A stretch of 64,000 nucleotides of DNA from Microplitis mediator (Eukaryota; Arthropoda; Insecta; Hymenoptera; Braconidae): contig NC_079974.1 of the NCBI RefSeq assembly GCF_029852145.1, positions 16,119,582-16,183,581 of the forward strand, written 5' to 3'. Of the stretch, positions 9,446 to 22,200 are shown piece after piece. Under the pieces are notes generated by a model, which was not told the origin of the DNA, searched no databases, and saw only the letters and a list, made by a program, of their open reading frames with translations. Made by a program: the position numbers and the translations under genes. Numbering within the stretch: the first letter of the stretch is position 1; the number at the start of each line of letters is the position of its first letter.

Positions 9446-12400
9446 ATTAATTTTATTGCGTAACTGACCTTTACTAACGATACACAAATCATCGATAGAG
9501 TAATACTGTCTTACAAGTTCATCAATCCATTTATTTAAATCCAGTCCTAATCTCTCATTAATTTCATTATTATTATTTTTAATATTATTATTGTTTTCAT
9601 TGTAATTATTATCATTACTACGTGATAACCCACTGTCTTTTATGATATCCAACCATTTGCGATTTATTTCCCGCGGTAAACGATCAGATTTATTGTTACC
9701 ATTGTGAATTTCACGCGCTTTTTTAGATGTAATTTTACGATTTTTCCAGTACTCAAGTGGAGTTACAAAGAATGTTAACTGAGCAGCTAATACTGTATCA
9801 GCAATCAATAAAACATTCCATTTTCCAATAGCCAATGGTTCATCAAGTTGTGGTTTGACAGAACCAATCAATGATGACTCTTCAATTTGCAAATAATTAA
9901 CATCAACTAAACTCCCACTGGGATTTATCCACAGTACTGTTAAATTCCTCGGTGTCACGAGAGATAAATCAAATTCGTAAGCTAAAATTGGCGACGATAC
10001 TGGACCAATACCACCCATAAAATTTCTAAATGTTTGTTCCTTTTGATCATAATCTGTATTTACTGATAACCAGTTTATGCGCCCAGACCACGTTTTATTG
10101 ACAGTATAATTACGTTTCAATGTAACTAATGCTTCAATACGCTCAGGAAAATTATTATTATTATTATTGCTACTACTATTATTATTATTAATTAATAAAT
10201 TAGTTGTCTCAGAAGCTTTGACTGCATTATTAAACTCGGCTAATATTAAAATACTATTAAATTTATTATTTTTAAAGAACGCAGTTGTTTCTAAAAGACG
10301 AATATAAGTTGAATTGACGTTAAATTTAGCGTAAGTAAGTCTTGCTAATGAATTTGAAATAGTCAGAAGTGTATCGTCACATGTTGGACTTAAATCTGCT
10401 TGATGATACAAATTTTGCCAATACATATCGTAACCTTTTTTTGATTTACTATCGTTATATTTGTCTGGATAAAGCCATTGTTCAACTTTATCAATAATAC
10501 GTTGATCGATAACTGGTTCAAATTTGCGAGCGAAAAATAAATTACGATCTTCGGTATTTCGTATACGAGTGAAATCATCAGATTTAAAATCATTAGGACT
10601 GCAACCGCACCAATCAACGATGGCTTTATACTGGCATTTACATCCTAATTTACGTTTCCAATTAGTGACGTGTAAATTATTATCAACATAAGTATCACAG
10701 AACTTAGAATTTCTGAGAACAGTATGAAAAAATGATTCGGCTGGCAGTAATGTGTATTGAAATATTTTTAATAAACCAGTAACAAGATCATCAGGTTGAG
10801 AATCAGCAACATATTCAACAAAATCACGACTCAGGGCTACCCAATCACTACCACCATCAATTTGTATACCTTTAGGTAATTTTCTGTCACCCAACCTCCA
10901 CATTCGCGCTTCACATTCAACAAATGTTTTATCAAGACCTTGTTTTGATATAAATCGTTGAACTTCTCTGCCGTGTGATTTAACAAAATTATATCCTCTA
11001 TTCCACGTCAGAAAATCAGTTAAATGTTTGTTACTTTTTATTGGAAAATCTGATTCTGATAAATTTACCAAAAAATCCCAATGCTGTGAATGTTGCAACA
11101 TTTGTTGAGCTGAGGTCAATAATGTTGTTAGTAGACTAGCACCACCCCATATACTTGCATGCCGTAGGTTTAAACCTCTTGCAACTTTAATATTTTTTCT
11201 TCGACACACTTTTTCCACTTTCAACATTTCACGATACATATAATCTTGTCTCTAGAACAAATAAATTTTATTTAATTAGACGTTATTAAGGCCATTTGTA
11301 GACAGTGTCCTCCGCTTTTTAAAAATTTTCAAATTTATATTAGTAAATGACTACTCGAAATCGGTAATTGTTTTGGTGGATCTATAAATACATTCAAGAA
11401 GTCAATTCGATTGGAAATGGAAAATAGAGTAAAAACTGAGTCCAATAATTAAACTGTTTGAATGTTCATGTTTATTCTTTTATGGTTCATTGTTATTCTT
11501 TTTTTAAATTTTTTTTATTGTTGCTGTTTTTTTCTTTATTCGCACTGTGATAAAGCAAATGAATATTGAAAAATTTTGTAAATTGCGGTAGGCGTTAATA
11601 AATTAATAAATGACTTTCAACTGTCATAAGCGTATCAAAATTTTATCAATGAATTAAACAAAAAATTGAAGCATTTCTTGAAAAAAGGACGACGTAGTTG
11701 CAATTTCGCCGAGGTATAGATTTAAAAAAAATTACTTAGTTGACGTCAATTGGGAGTTAAACGAAATTTGGAAAATACATTTCAGTAAAATCTTCATACC
11801 AATTTTATAATTCGAATTTTCAAATTTCGTAGGCTAAAATTTATTCAACAAATTTCGTTTTACTCCAAATTTGATAACAACTGTTAGTAATTTTTAAAAA
11901 ATTCTATACCTCGGTGAAATTGCAACTACATTGTCTTTTTTTCAATTTAGGTTTTAATTTTTTTTTAATTAATTAATAAAATTTGAATACGATTATGACA
12001 ATTGAAAGTCGTTGCATATTTTTAAAAAGTGAGGGCACTGTCTGAAAATGTCCTCAAAATTTTCACTTGAAATTAACTATAAATTTTTAAATGCTGAGCC
12101 TGGTGTCGTAAATTAACATCTGAGATCTAATTTTCCAAATAACCATTGATCAAATAAATATCAAGTCCAAATTTTTTAGAAATGAATTGAACTTCTTAAG
12201 CTACAACTTTATTTTCTGTAAAAAAATTTATGTCTCAACTTTTAATATCTCGGTAATTAGAAATAATAAAAATTAGATGTTTCTAAAACATAAATTGCTG
12301 TTATCTTTAAACGGTAGCGTAAGAAAAATTTGCTGATAGCATAATCGTCTCCAGCATTTAAAAATCTATAGACAAAATCTTTTAAAAACTAAGTAATTGT

Positions 12401-14116
12401 TTGTTTCATAATTATTATAAATAATTTAAATACGTACTGCATCAACATGAATATAATAAAAATGTAATGGATCATAAAGTATATTAATTAAACGTTTAAC
12501 TTGTCGACTAGCACGTCCATTAACTGTTAATAAAAAAGCTATTCTTGCTGGTTTTTCTTTACCAGTTTTGATACTTGAATTTCTTGCTTCTTGTACCTTA
12601 AATTCTGTAAGAAAAAAAAAAAACAAATATTAATAAAATTTATTTAGACCACTAGTTTTATTTTGACTGATAACTTTTTAAAATAATAAATTTTCTTATC
12701 AGAACACATGAAAAAGATAACAAATAATAATTACTTTGAATACCAGTACGATAAACATTGATAGCTAAGTAGCCACCACATGATTGCTTAGAATCTCCCG
12801 AACATTTCATATTACAACTAGAGTCTGGTAAACGTTTTACAGACGATGGTTCATCTATTCCACAAAAACACTCAGTTCTAAAATAAAAGTAGTTAATTAA
12901 TTAATAAAAAAAACAATAGGTATTTGTTTACAAGTGGCCACTCTATTTTGGGCCATATCTAGGCGAAAAATTAACATTTTCAACGTTTATTTTTTGGATT
13001 CCGATGTTTTTACGGCCCATTTGTGACAAAAAATAAAGCGATGTTGGAAAATTAAAATTTAAATGACTTTTTCGCGATTGAAAGTACGAAAAATGAAAAA
13101 TTTCTCAGTTTTTCGTTGAAATTTGTTTCATATGATTTTTCGCGGATAATATAATATTTTATTTTGAAGACTGCATAAAAAAAGAAACAATTGTAAAAAA
13201 AACAATATCTCATTTTTATGATTTTTATAAAGCGTTGAAAATGGAGTGGCCCCCACTTGTAAATGTTTACCAAACAATAAAATACATACGAATATTCAGT
13301 TCCTGCAAAAGGATAACCAGACTGTAAACACAAAAAGGCACAATTCTCTGGAGAATTATTTGTTTTAAAAGTGATATAATAATCAGATAAAATTCTTAGA
13401 ATTTTATCATCTTTAAAACATCCTAAACTTTTAGGACTTCTGATAAAACCAAGTGAATGTGGACAAGACGAGTATAATCTTTCAGGATAAAGTTCACCCT
13501 GTTGACTCAAACATGACACATTGACTATTAATTCTTTGCAGGCTTGACTGCGTGCACGTGTGACAGCACTTATTGCTTCTCGACCTGTCACATCACAACT
13601 CGGTACAAAGTTCAATGATTCTCTGTCCAATTTGCTTATTTTAGCCGTACGATTTTGCATCGACAGCAACTTATTATTACTATTGCCATTATTCACATGT
13701 TTGTCAGGCGGTAATTTTAATTGTTTATATTGTTGTGGTAAACCATCACTCCTGTCAATTTTTCCAGGATTAACCTGTAATTAAATAAATATTGTCCTTA
13801 TTATTATCACTATTATTATTATCATTACCAATTAATTTTAAAATAAATAAAAAATAATTTTAATTGTTTATTTATTTATTTTAAACGACGAGTGTTAAAT
13901 AGCACAAGGTTAACTAAAAAAAGATTTATTTACCTCGTCAGAAGAATGTACTGACGTCTGGTCTTGATTTTCAAATTTAAAAAAGGAATAAGCTAGATAA
14001 ACTTGTACGCACATTATTGTACCGACAAAAATAAAAAATATACGATATTTTCTTAAACAATTTGATGACCGGCCTTCTAGCAGCCCTTTTGCTGCCATTT
14101 TGGGTGAACGAACCAT
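9317..14116 (-). CDS. oxt: Peptide O-xylosyltransferase
   Basis: Coding exons on the minus strand: 13934-14116, 13290-13774, 12735-12877, 12438-12604, 9317-11251. They join in phase to 970 residues, matching the 860-960 usual for the family. It is a type II Golgi membrane enzyme: a cytosolic tail with a transmembrane helix at about 25-45, then a WSC domain near 185-270 (GTEYSTECFCG, SCGGYLAI), as in insect Oxt. The GT14 catalytic domain runs from about 290 (RIAFLLTVNGR, YYIHVDARQDY, IWGGASLL, NLSESDFP near 391) to DWCGCSPNDFK near 540. The xylosyltransferase C-terminal domain follows. The enzyme moves xylose from UDP-xylose to serine of proteoglycan core proteins, starting the heparan and chondroitin sulfate linker. 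Asparagine runs near 680, 855 and 940 come from ATT microsatellites. Introns carry MITEs (11287-12053, 12928-13263). Confidence 0.95.
9402..9444 (+). repeat. (ATT)n microsatellite inside the oxt coding region
   Basis: About fourteen ATT triplets in a row. On the minus strand they encode a run of asparagines near the C-terminus of the xylosyltransferase. Shorter ATT runs at about 9568-9610 and 10150-10190 add more asparagine tracts to the same exon. Confidence 0.9.
11287..12053. mobile_element. Family K hairpin in oxt intron 4
   Basis: It begins AAGGCCATTTGTAGACAGTG and ends GGGCACTGTCTGAAAATGTC, with ATAAGCGTATCAAAATTTT near 11630 mirrored near 11975. At about 770 bp it is longer than the other copies, with extra AT-rich sequence in the left part (11340-11580) that suggests a further insertion. 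It fills most of the intron between the last two coding exons. Confidence 0.6.
12928..13263. mobile_element. MITE with TTACAAGTGGCC termini in oxt intron 2
   Basis: Left end TTACAAGTGGCCACTCTATT, right end AATGGAGTGGCCCCCACTTG, an imperfect inverted pair about 30 bp long. The interior, about 335 bp, is AT-rich and non-coding. It fills most of the intron between coding exons 2 and 3. Confidence 0.6.
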
Positions 14117-16179
14117 ACTTCATTTGGCTTTCATGTTCAACTATACAGCAACGATGGTAGTGATGGTACTTGATCATCATCTCTCACAACGTATAGTAAA
14201 GAGAGATGAAAATTTTATTGCTTTTATAGTTACTGCTGCCACTGCTCTACTTACTGCTGCTGCTGCTGCTATTACTATTTAACTCGACAATGCTCTGTAT
14301 ATATATTATATATATAAGCATGAATATCATGCTCCGATTAAGGGTAATTTTTCGTATGCTCATAATATAAAAGCTATTTTTTAAAATTATATTTATAACG
14401 TCAATTTTTGCTAACGTTAGTTCAGCCTTGGAGTTATTTTGTCTAGGGACCCGTTAATTTGCTGACTAATAAAATTTTGGTATATTTAAATTAACCGATC
14501 GAATTTTAATTTTTTAAAAAATAATTCAAATAATTTAGAGAATTATTTTATTTTATAATAGATATCAGTTGACATTAAAATTAAATGTATTTTAAAATTT
14601 ATTATTTGAAAATGTAACAAATCGTAAAATTTAGTATCGACTCAGCTATCAAGAGGGTAAGAATCGACTTCGAGGGTAGCGGAAGTATCTTATTCTGTAT
14701 AAATTTAATTATACATTTAAATTTAAAATTCTCTGATTACAAAATCTAATTAAATATCTACTGAAATCCAATTAAAAGCAATCAGAATGAATGAAAATAA
14801 AAATTTTGAATAAAATTTCATTGAACCCAATTCAAAATTTCATAGAAAATTTATACTCTACTATTGGTTTTTTTTTTTTCATTCAATTTTATTTGTTTCT
14901 TTTGAAGGTGTACAAGTACTTTTATCTGAAAAACAAAAAATAATTAAATGTCAGCATGCATAGGAAATAGTAAATGATTAGGAATTCGAGCCATCATCTA
15001 TTAGACGCCGGTAAAAATAAAGCCTGAATTTTTAGCTCAATAATTTATTCTACCAACACTTGTCATCTTTGTAACAACAGAATAGCCATAGCCTTGACCT
15101 GAAATAAAAAAAAATGAATAATTATTATTAAGAGACGGCAGTCTTCTCATTTTTTAAATTCTTGCACGACAACATATTTTTCAAGTGAAATAAAATTGAT
15201 TATTGTAAATTTTTGGCATTTATTTAAAAACATTTCGTTAAAATTCAAAGTTAAATAATTAAGTTTTAATTTTTTGATGACAAAATTTATCTCCCATATT
15301 ATTTTTATATTTAGTTGACTCATTTCTAAAACTATATTTTAAAATAAAATTATTAAGACTAATTATAAACTGCCGCGAAATTTGAATGCTTTTAAAAATT
15401 GATATCCCAAAAAATTGCTCCCTAAATTCTTTTAGAATTCGCATTTGCTCCAGTTATAAAATATAATATTTAATTAATTATCCGCAATTAAAAATGCAAA
15501 ATTAATTTTTTCAAATATCAAATAAATTTTTTTTAAATGATCATGAAGTTAACAGTTAACAATTTTTGGAGCTTTTTTTATCAAATCAATGACAAAAATA
15601 TAAAGTCTAAAAATATGTACATGTAGAAAATTAAAAAAAACTATAGGTGCAATTTTTTCAAATATTCTTTTTCTCATAATTTGTCGTTTTATAAAAAATC
15701 CAAAAATTATGAGACGTCGGCTAACGTCAGTATCATTTATTTTAAATATTTATTGCTGTCATTAAATTGCTCCCTTCTTTTTTATCAATATCGTTACCAA
15801 TAACATACCCAATATTTTTAGAAATATTTACACGCAATATTTGCGAATATTTATACGCAAAAAAAAATTCAAACAATTACCGTTTATTAGCAAATTCATT
15901 CCTCCAAAACCTGAACGTATGAAGGCTACAGTTTCTATTTTAATTATTACATACATTAATAATCGTTATTACCGGTATTGTTTATCAATATTTATTTTTA
16001 AATATGGAAAAAAAAGTTGACCCTAGTGGTAAAACCCAAAACTAATAAGTGATTATTAGGTTTTTGTTTTGTAGGTTACTTTAAACGCACTGAAAGTATT
16101 TCGTCTTATTTAAATTCAAAATTAATAAAAATAATTTAATTTAATTATTTAACAATTATTATTTTAAACAATAAAAAAA
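14117..16179. other. Divergent intergenic region oxt / ecd
   Basis: This 2-kb gap separates two genes read away from each other, so it should hold both promoters and 5' UTRs. Visible features are TATATA-rich DNA at 14300-14320, a family-D MITE (15537-15736) and otherwise AT-rich sequence. A CTGCTG-rich stretch at 14240-14275 lies just upstream of the oxt start codon. No additional gene is supported. Confidence 0.65.
15537..15736 (+). mobile_element. MITE, family D
   Basis: A 200-bp element starting ATGATCATGAAGTTAAC and ending GACGTCGGCTAACGTCAGT then ATCAT. The flanks TTTTTTTAA and TTATTTTAA match at 8 of 9 bases, consistent with an old 9-bp target duplication. Sister copies are at 24421, 27159, 37524, 37741 and 57956. 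Confidence 0.65.
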
Positions 16180-18832
16180 ATGGCTGCCAATCGAGTACAA
16201 AATGAAGATACTCTTGAGTGTTTTCTTTATCCAAAATTTTGTTATTCAATGGAAACAGATAGTGTCAGTGAAACAATACTCAATGAAGAAATTAATAAAT
16301 ATAATGAGTTTATTAATAAATTTACAAATGATTATCTTTGGCATCACGATTCTTTAGTATTTCATCCAAGAACCAAACAAGCAATAGTACTTAATCAAAT
16401 GCTTCATACTTCAACTGTATCTCAAGGTAAATATATTCAAAATTTAATTTCAAATCAATTATTCATCAGCATAATAGAGATTACACTGTAAAAATCGGGA
16501 GTGAATTCGGAGTGATTACGGATTTTATTTAAATTCGAATTTACTCCGTCACTCGGAGTTTCTGAGTTTAAAAAAAAAATCCGTCACGCGGAGTGGTCCG
16601 GATTTTATTTGAATCCGCATTCATTCCGATTCGGAGTTTTATTATTAAAATAAACTCCCCTTCGAAGTAAATTTCACTTCCAGGGGATTAAATAAATAAA
16701 CAGTCATCCGCTCCGCATTCACTTCAAATCCACTTCGGATTATGAGTGTAAATGTAGCAGACATACGACAATTTTTAAATTACATATAAAAAAATTAATC
16801 AATTAAATTGATAAAATAAAAAAAAGCATGTACTGATTTTAGAATTTTCTGAAAGTCCATTTTTTAATTTTTTTGTTAAAAAAATTTTATTTTATCATTT
16901 AAAAATTTTTTAAATTGTCAGATGTCCGCCAACTTTACTGTCATCTCCGGATTTCATCCGCGTTCACTCCGAAAATTTTTTACAGTGCAATTATTTTTAT
17001 TATTATTATTATTATTTTAATTTATTCATTCATTTATTTATTTAGAATCATCATTAGTACCACATATTTATGCATCGCTTCGTTTTGACGAAGATGTGGG
17101 AGACGAATGGTTTACCGTCTTCCTAATCTTCAAATTAACTGAATCCTTTGACGGATTGATAGCTCGACTTGTAGATTCAGATGGTGAATTTTTATTAATT
17201 GAGACTGCTAATTATCTTCCCCGTTGGGCTGAGCCAGAAACCTGCCAAGATCGTGTTTATATTTTTGATGGACGAATTCACGTCGTCCAAGACAAACGTG
17301 TACCTCCAATTCAACAGTTAAAACGTATTTCGGAAAATTCACAAAATTATTTACTGTCTCGAGAGGTACAAGAGACATTAAAAAAACGTCTAGCTGTTTA
17401 TCCAGATGAATTAAAATTAAGAAAACATAAAGCACGCGCTTTTTTGCCAGAAAAAGCTGCTTCAATACTTGCTCAAAATCCAGGACTTATTGCTTCAGCG
17501 ATTCGGACGATCGTTCATTCGGATCCATTGGAAAGAAAGGTTTCAAATTTTTTTTTTTTACTACCAGCTTGCAAAATTTTGTGTTAAAGCATTTAAACTT
17601 TTTTGTAACCAACAATTTTTAGTATTAGTAAATTTTTTATTTAAAATTTTTCAAGTTTTTCATTAATGGCATCAATGAAATGTAGAAATTTATCAACTAG
17701 AGTATTAATTATTTTAATAAACAATTAAAATTTTCAGGTATGTCGTGCCATGAGATATTTTCCACCGGAACAACGTACTATGGTGAATGTCCAAATGACC
17801 AAGTGTTTATACGCAATGAGTTCACACTGTCGTTACACAGGTGATCCAAGAACCGGTTGGAATTTTCCACCAACCAACAGTCCAAAGTATAACGCACATT
17901 TATTAGGTATTAAAATAGCTTGTGGCTTAGAGATGCTGGTAGCCAGAGCAAACGAACAACTAAGACGTAAAGAATCATCTGAAAGTATAGATGACAATCA
18001 GTGGAGAGAATATCGTCATCGTTTAGAAGCCAGTGGATACTTTCGAAGTACCCTCGAAGGTAGTAAAGAACGTGAGAGATTGACACAAACAGCCAAAGAG
18101 TACTTAATAGCTCATCCATTAAATGCAATCCATGTGTCAACCGATGACAGTGCGGCTATGAAAATTTTCGAAGCTTGGAAAAATGTTAAAACCGAAGATT
18201 TTGAAATGCACGCACAAGACGAAGCTTCTCTCAGTCCTCCAGACGATGACAGCTGGTTGAATGTCGATGCCGCACAGCTAGAAGACATGCTGGGACAACA
18301 CTGGATTCACGGTAACAAAAAACCACCTCAAGAGCCTCTCAATCTCAAGGATAAAGTTAAAGTATTTTTGAATCAAAAAAGTGACGTCGATGGTATTGAA
18401 TTTTCAAGCGGATCGCGTGCTGATGACGAGAATAAAAATGACATTGAAGATGTTGGAAGAATAGATTTTGATCCAGAAGTTTTCGATAGCACTTTGCGTG
18501 ACATTTTGGATCTCGTGGTACCTGGTGGTGATGGTGAATTTGATGGCAGCTCAGAGGGCTCTCTAGGTGGTGATGAAGAAGATGAACGTGGTGGTGAAAT
18601 AGACAAATATATGAAATTAATGGATGCACAGCTTGAAGCTGAATTAGCTAAAGATAATGACAGTATGTCAAGTCGCTTTAAAGACTCCGTTGAATCAAAT
18701 TTAATGGAAAGTATAGAAGAGGAAGCCGGTGGCGCTGGTCCTGCTGGTAATATCATTGGTGGTCCTGTTCGACGTTTAATGCATTTACAACTTCAATCAC
18801 CAACAACTGTCCCTCCTGATCTTCAAAGTTAA
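16180..18832 (+). CDS. ecd: Ecdysoneless (ECD / SGT1) cell-cycle and splicing factor
   Basis: Coding exons 16180-16426, 17046-17539 and 17738-18832 join in phase to 611 residues (fly and human proteins are about 640-690). The conserved core is clear: TLECFLYPKF at the start, SSLVPHIYASLRFDEDVGDEW across junction 1, ANYLPRWAEPETCQDRVYIF, then VCRAMRYFPPEQRTMV and CRYTGDPRTGWNFPPTNSP. The C-terminal third is acidic (DDDSWLNVDAAQLEDML, then Asp/Glu/Ser-rich stretches), as in known ECD proteins. ECD works with the R2TP/Prp8 machinery in U5 snRNP assembly, and its loss in flies lowers ecdysone production. The start has AAAAAAATGGC context. Intron 1 holds a family-F element that itself contains a family-A MITE. 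It is convergent with TUG downstream. Confidence 0.95.
16484..16986. mobile_element. Family F palindromic element in ecd intron 1, interrupted by a MITE
   Basis: Ends ACTGTAAAAATCGGGAGTG and GAAAATTTTTTACAGT. The body repeats CGGAGT and ACTCCG words, including a TACTCCGTCACTCGGAGT-like mini-palindrome. Family-A MITE 16742-16944 sits inside, flanked by CTTCGGATT and CTCCGGATT (8 of 9). Other family-F copies occur at 60236, 62597 and 63081. Confidence 0.65.
16742..16944 (+). mobile_element. MITE, family A, nested in family F
   Basis: Same ends as the copy at 341: ATGAGTGTAAATGTAGCAG and AGATGTCCGCCAACTTTAC...GTCAT. The 9-bp flanks CTTCGGATT/CTCCGGATT differ at one base. Since those flanks are family-F sequence, this insertion is younger than its host element. 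Confidence 0.7.
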
Positions 18833-19291
18833 TTTTTAATTAATGTTTACTATTATTATTATTCTATTAATATTAATGAATTTACGCTAAGAAAAAGCTT
18901 TATACTTATACTTGATACATAAAAAGACACTGTGCTATTAATAATAATTAATCATTTACATCACTCATTTAATATAATAAGAAAACTTGATTTTTATTGT
19001 TGTTTTTACACTTTATCATTACTGTAATTCTTTTTACTCTTTTATGTAAATAACAGCGAAAAAAGAAAAAAAAATCAAAAAAAGAAAATGAACAAAAAAA
19101 AAGGTGCGTTTGCGCTTGAATCCTGATGTACACCAATAGCTGCAATAAATGCACCAATTTCTGCCTATACAATTATTCTTTTTTTTAATTCAAGTTCCTA
19201 CGATCATGATTACTTTTAATTGTTCATTTGAAAAAAGAAAATTATAAAATAATCACTTGATTTTTATTAACTTTTTTTTTTTTTTTCATCT
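18833..19291. other. Convergent intergenic region ecd / TUG
   Basis: Both genes end into this 460-bp stretch, so it should contain both 3' UTRs and polyadenylation sites. AATAAATG at 19144-19151 and nearby AT-rich words could serve either strand. No repeat family or further gene is seen. Confidence 0.6.
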
Positions 19292-22200
19292 TTACTTGAA
19301 GGCATTTTTGAACCATTTTGGAGTGTAATTTTTAATACGATCAGTATTGAATGCATTTGACCCTTCACCGCTGCTGCTACTGGGTACTGAATTATTTCGA
19401 ATATTTTCTCTTATTTGAATAGTTTCCGGTTCAATATTTGCATTTGAATCACCAGAATTATCTGGATCGTTCCGAGTCATAGCTATTCTGAAAATCAAAA
19501 ATAAAATAAGTTATTCAATAATTTATTTACATATTTTATTGATAAATAACCGAGTAAATAAATTGTAAAATATTTACCTTGATTTAATAGCATGAACACT
19601 AGCAATTTTAGGATCAACTAATTTTGTATTTAAATCAGCTTTCAATTCTGATGGCCCTGAATAATAAATAATTGCTGATGGCACTAGACTTTCATCAATA
19701 AGACGAGACTGAGGTGTTAAATTTTTTTTCGGTGGTGTACAATCTAAAATAAATTACTATTATTAATATAAACATATAAGTAATTAATGTAACGGGACCT
19801 AAGTCTGCCTCCGCCGACCAGAGGCCGTGGCCTCGCCCTCTTGGGCATACACTCGAATATAAATATATATCAGTGGGTCTTCATAATACTAATTATTTAA
19901 TTTCAATAAGTGCGCCCCCTTAAATCCTTCCGGATATACATAAAAAAAAAACCTTGCCAAATTTAAGCTCTCAGTATTAATATTGACACAAGAAAAAATT
20001 AACGAAACAATCAAATTTGAAAAAAATATCACGAATTGATGACAAATTTGCTTGTTTGTTTATTTTCTATAATCGAATATCATTTTATTGGGAATTAAAT
20101 TCTCTATAAAAAAAATTCTTATGGAATTTCAAAAGTTATAAAAAAAAACCTGAAGTTGACTGAGTGAACAATTTCAATAGATTCAAATTTTCTTTCAATT
20201 TTTGTCATTCTTTAGCTTTTCTATCAATTCTACAATAATATACTAGCATGATATTACTATAAATAAAAAAATATATAAAGGAATTCTTACATAAAGTAAA
20301 ATCTTGTTCAGAGTCTGCTAAATAACCTTTGACAAAATCTTTAACCATCTGAACAGTTTCAAGTGGACCAAAGATACCTTGCAGGACCATTTGATTAGGA
20401 AATTGTATTCTCAAAATAGTGCGTCGATATTTATGAAGTTTATTAAGAGTCGCTCGATCACGTTCCAACTTTCGCTGAGCATTAGTAGTAAGTGGTGCTC
20501 CTTCCATGTCGTCTCGTTGACGTTTAGCGTCACGAAGCAATGCCTTGGCATCATCAACCGTCAGATCAAAAAAATTATCTGGCAAATCTTCATGCGGAAC
20601 CGCTTGTGCTCCCGCTTGATTGAACACCAATGCGTTTCTTTCTCCCAACTAAAAGAAAAAGTATTGACACTTATTTATAAATAATAATATATATTTTTAA
20701 GTACAAAAAAATGTATCCTACAAAGTCTATTGGTTCATTAATAACATCACTATGAGTGTCTTGATTAGTTTCCATAGCATCAGTCTCTGTTTTAATTTCC
20801 TCATTACCAGTTTCTACTTTAGCTTGTTCTTCTGCTTGTACTGCAGTTTCAATTTTACTTTCGCCTCTTCCCAAAACGTGTCCACTACCAGGCATTTTTT
20901 TACTTCCACCAGATTTATTACCACTATTTTTGTTGTGTCCTTTATCACTTTTCTCAGACCTTAGCAACGCCAGTGGATCATTAATAGCTTTTTTTATTTG
21001 ATCAGTAACAGAGGTACCACTTGATTTCTGACTGCTCTTTCCACCGCGTTCTTTATCACTCGATTTATTGGGTTTTGAATTCAATTGTCCTGCGACATGA
21101 GCTTGGGTATTTAATTTATTTAAATCACGATGTATCAATCTCAACATAGCACGTCCGTTGTTTAGTCCCAGTGACTGTAACGTTGTTTTTTCTAAATTAT
21201 CTCGTCCATGTAACTAAAAATAAAAAATAGTAATAGATAAATAATAGATGAATCACAAATTATTAACATAACAAATATATGTTTTACTTCTTGATGCATA
21301 TAAACAATAACAGTATCATCAGCTTGCTCATTAGAACAAAGAGTGTTAATTATTTCACTCAATGACGTATCAGGATTGAAATCACCCATCAATCTCTGCC
21401 CATTTTCCAATTGGATACCAATTGTTACTACGGACATTTCACGTTCTGTTGGCCTTGGTGTCATCTCCAGTTGTGCATTATTAGGCAATCCAGTGAAACG
21501 AAATATTGAATTCACATCCAATATCGTATTGAAGTGTCTAAGTATTCAAATAAATATTTTATGTCAATCAATTTATTAATCAATTAATTATCAAACTCTA
21601 CTTTGTTTAAACTTTTCTTTAAAAACCTATCAATTTAGAAATGAAATGCACTTGTACCCGATCACTCCATTTATTTGTATATCTATATTTAGTAAATTTT
21701 TATGATAGTAAAGTTAGCGGACATCTGACAATTTTTAAAACTTTGAAATAATAATCTAAAATTTTTATATAATAAAAATAAATAAATGCGTTCAGACAAT
21801 TCAAAATTCAGTACATGCCTTTTTTAAAAATTTTATTACTTTAATTATTTAATTTTTTTATGTGTAATTAAAAACTGTCGTACGTCTGCTACATTTACAT
21901 TCATTAAAATTTAGTAGTTATGGATATACAAAAACATGAGTAATCGGGTACTAGTTTCCTAATCGAGTATTGGGTTTCTTATTTAAAAATTTATAAAGGT
22001 CATAGGCACACTATGAGCTGGACAATCCAGGAAAAATATTCGTTAATTTTATAGTCTTACTTTCCCTGATTAAAAAAAAAATTGAAAAGTATTAAAAATG
22101 ATGAAATTTGAATTCTTTTTAATACTTCTGAATACTTTCAATTCTTTTAAATTTAATTCCTTCTCTCTTATGGAGCTTTAACATCCCAAGTAGCACAGAG

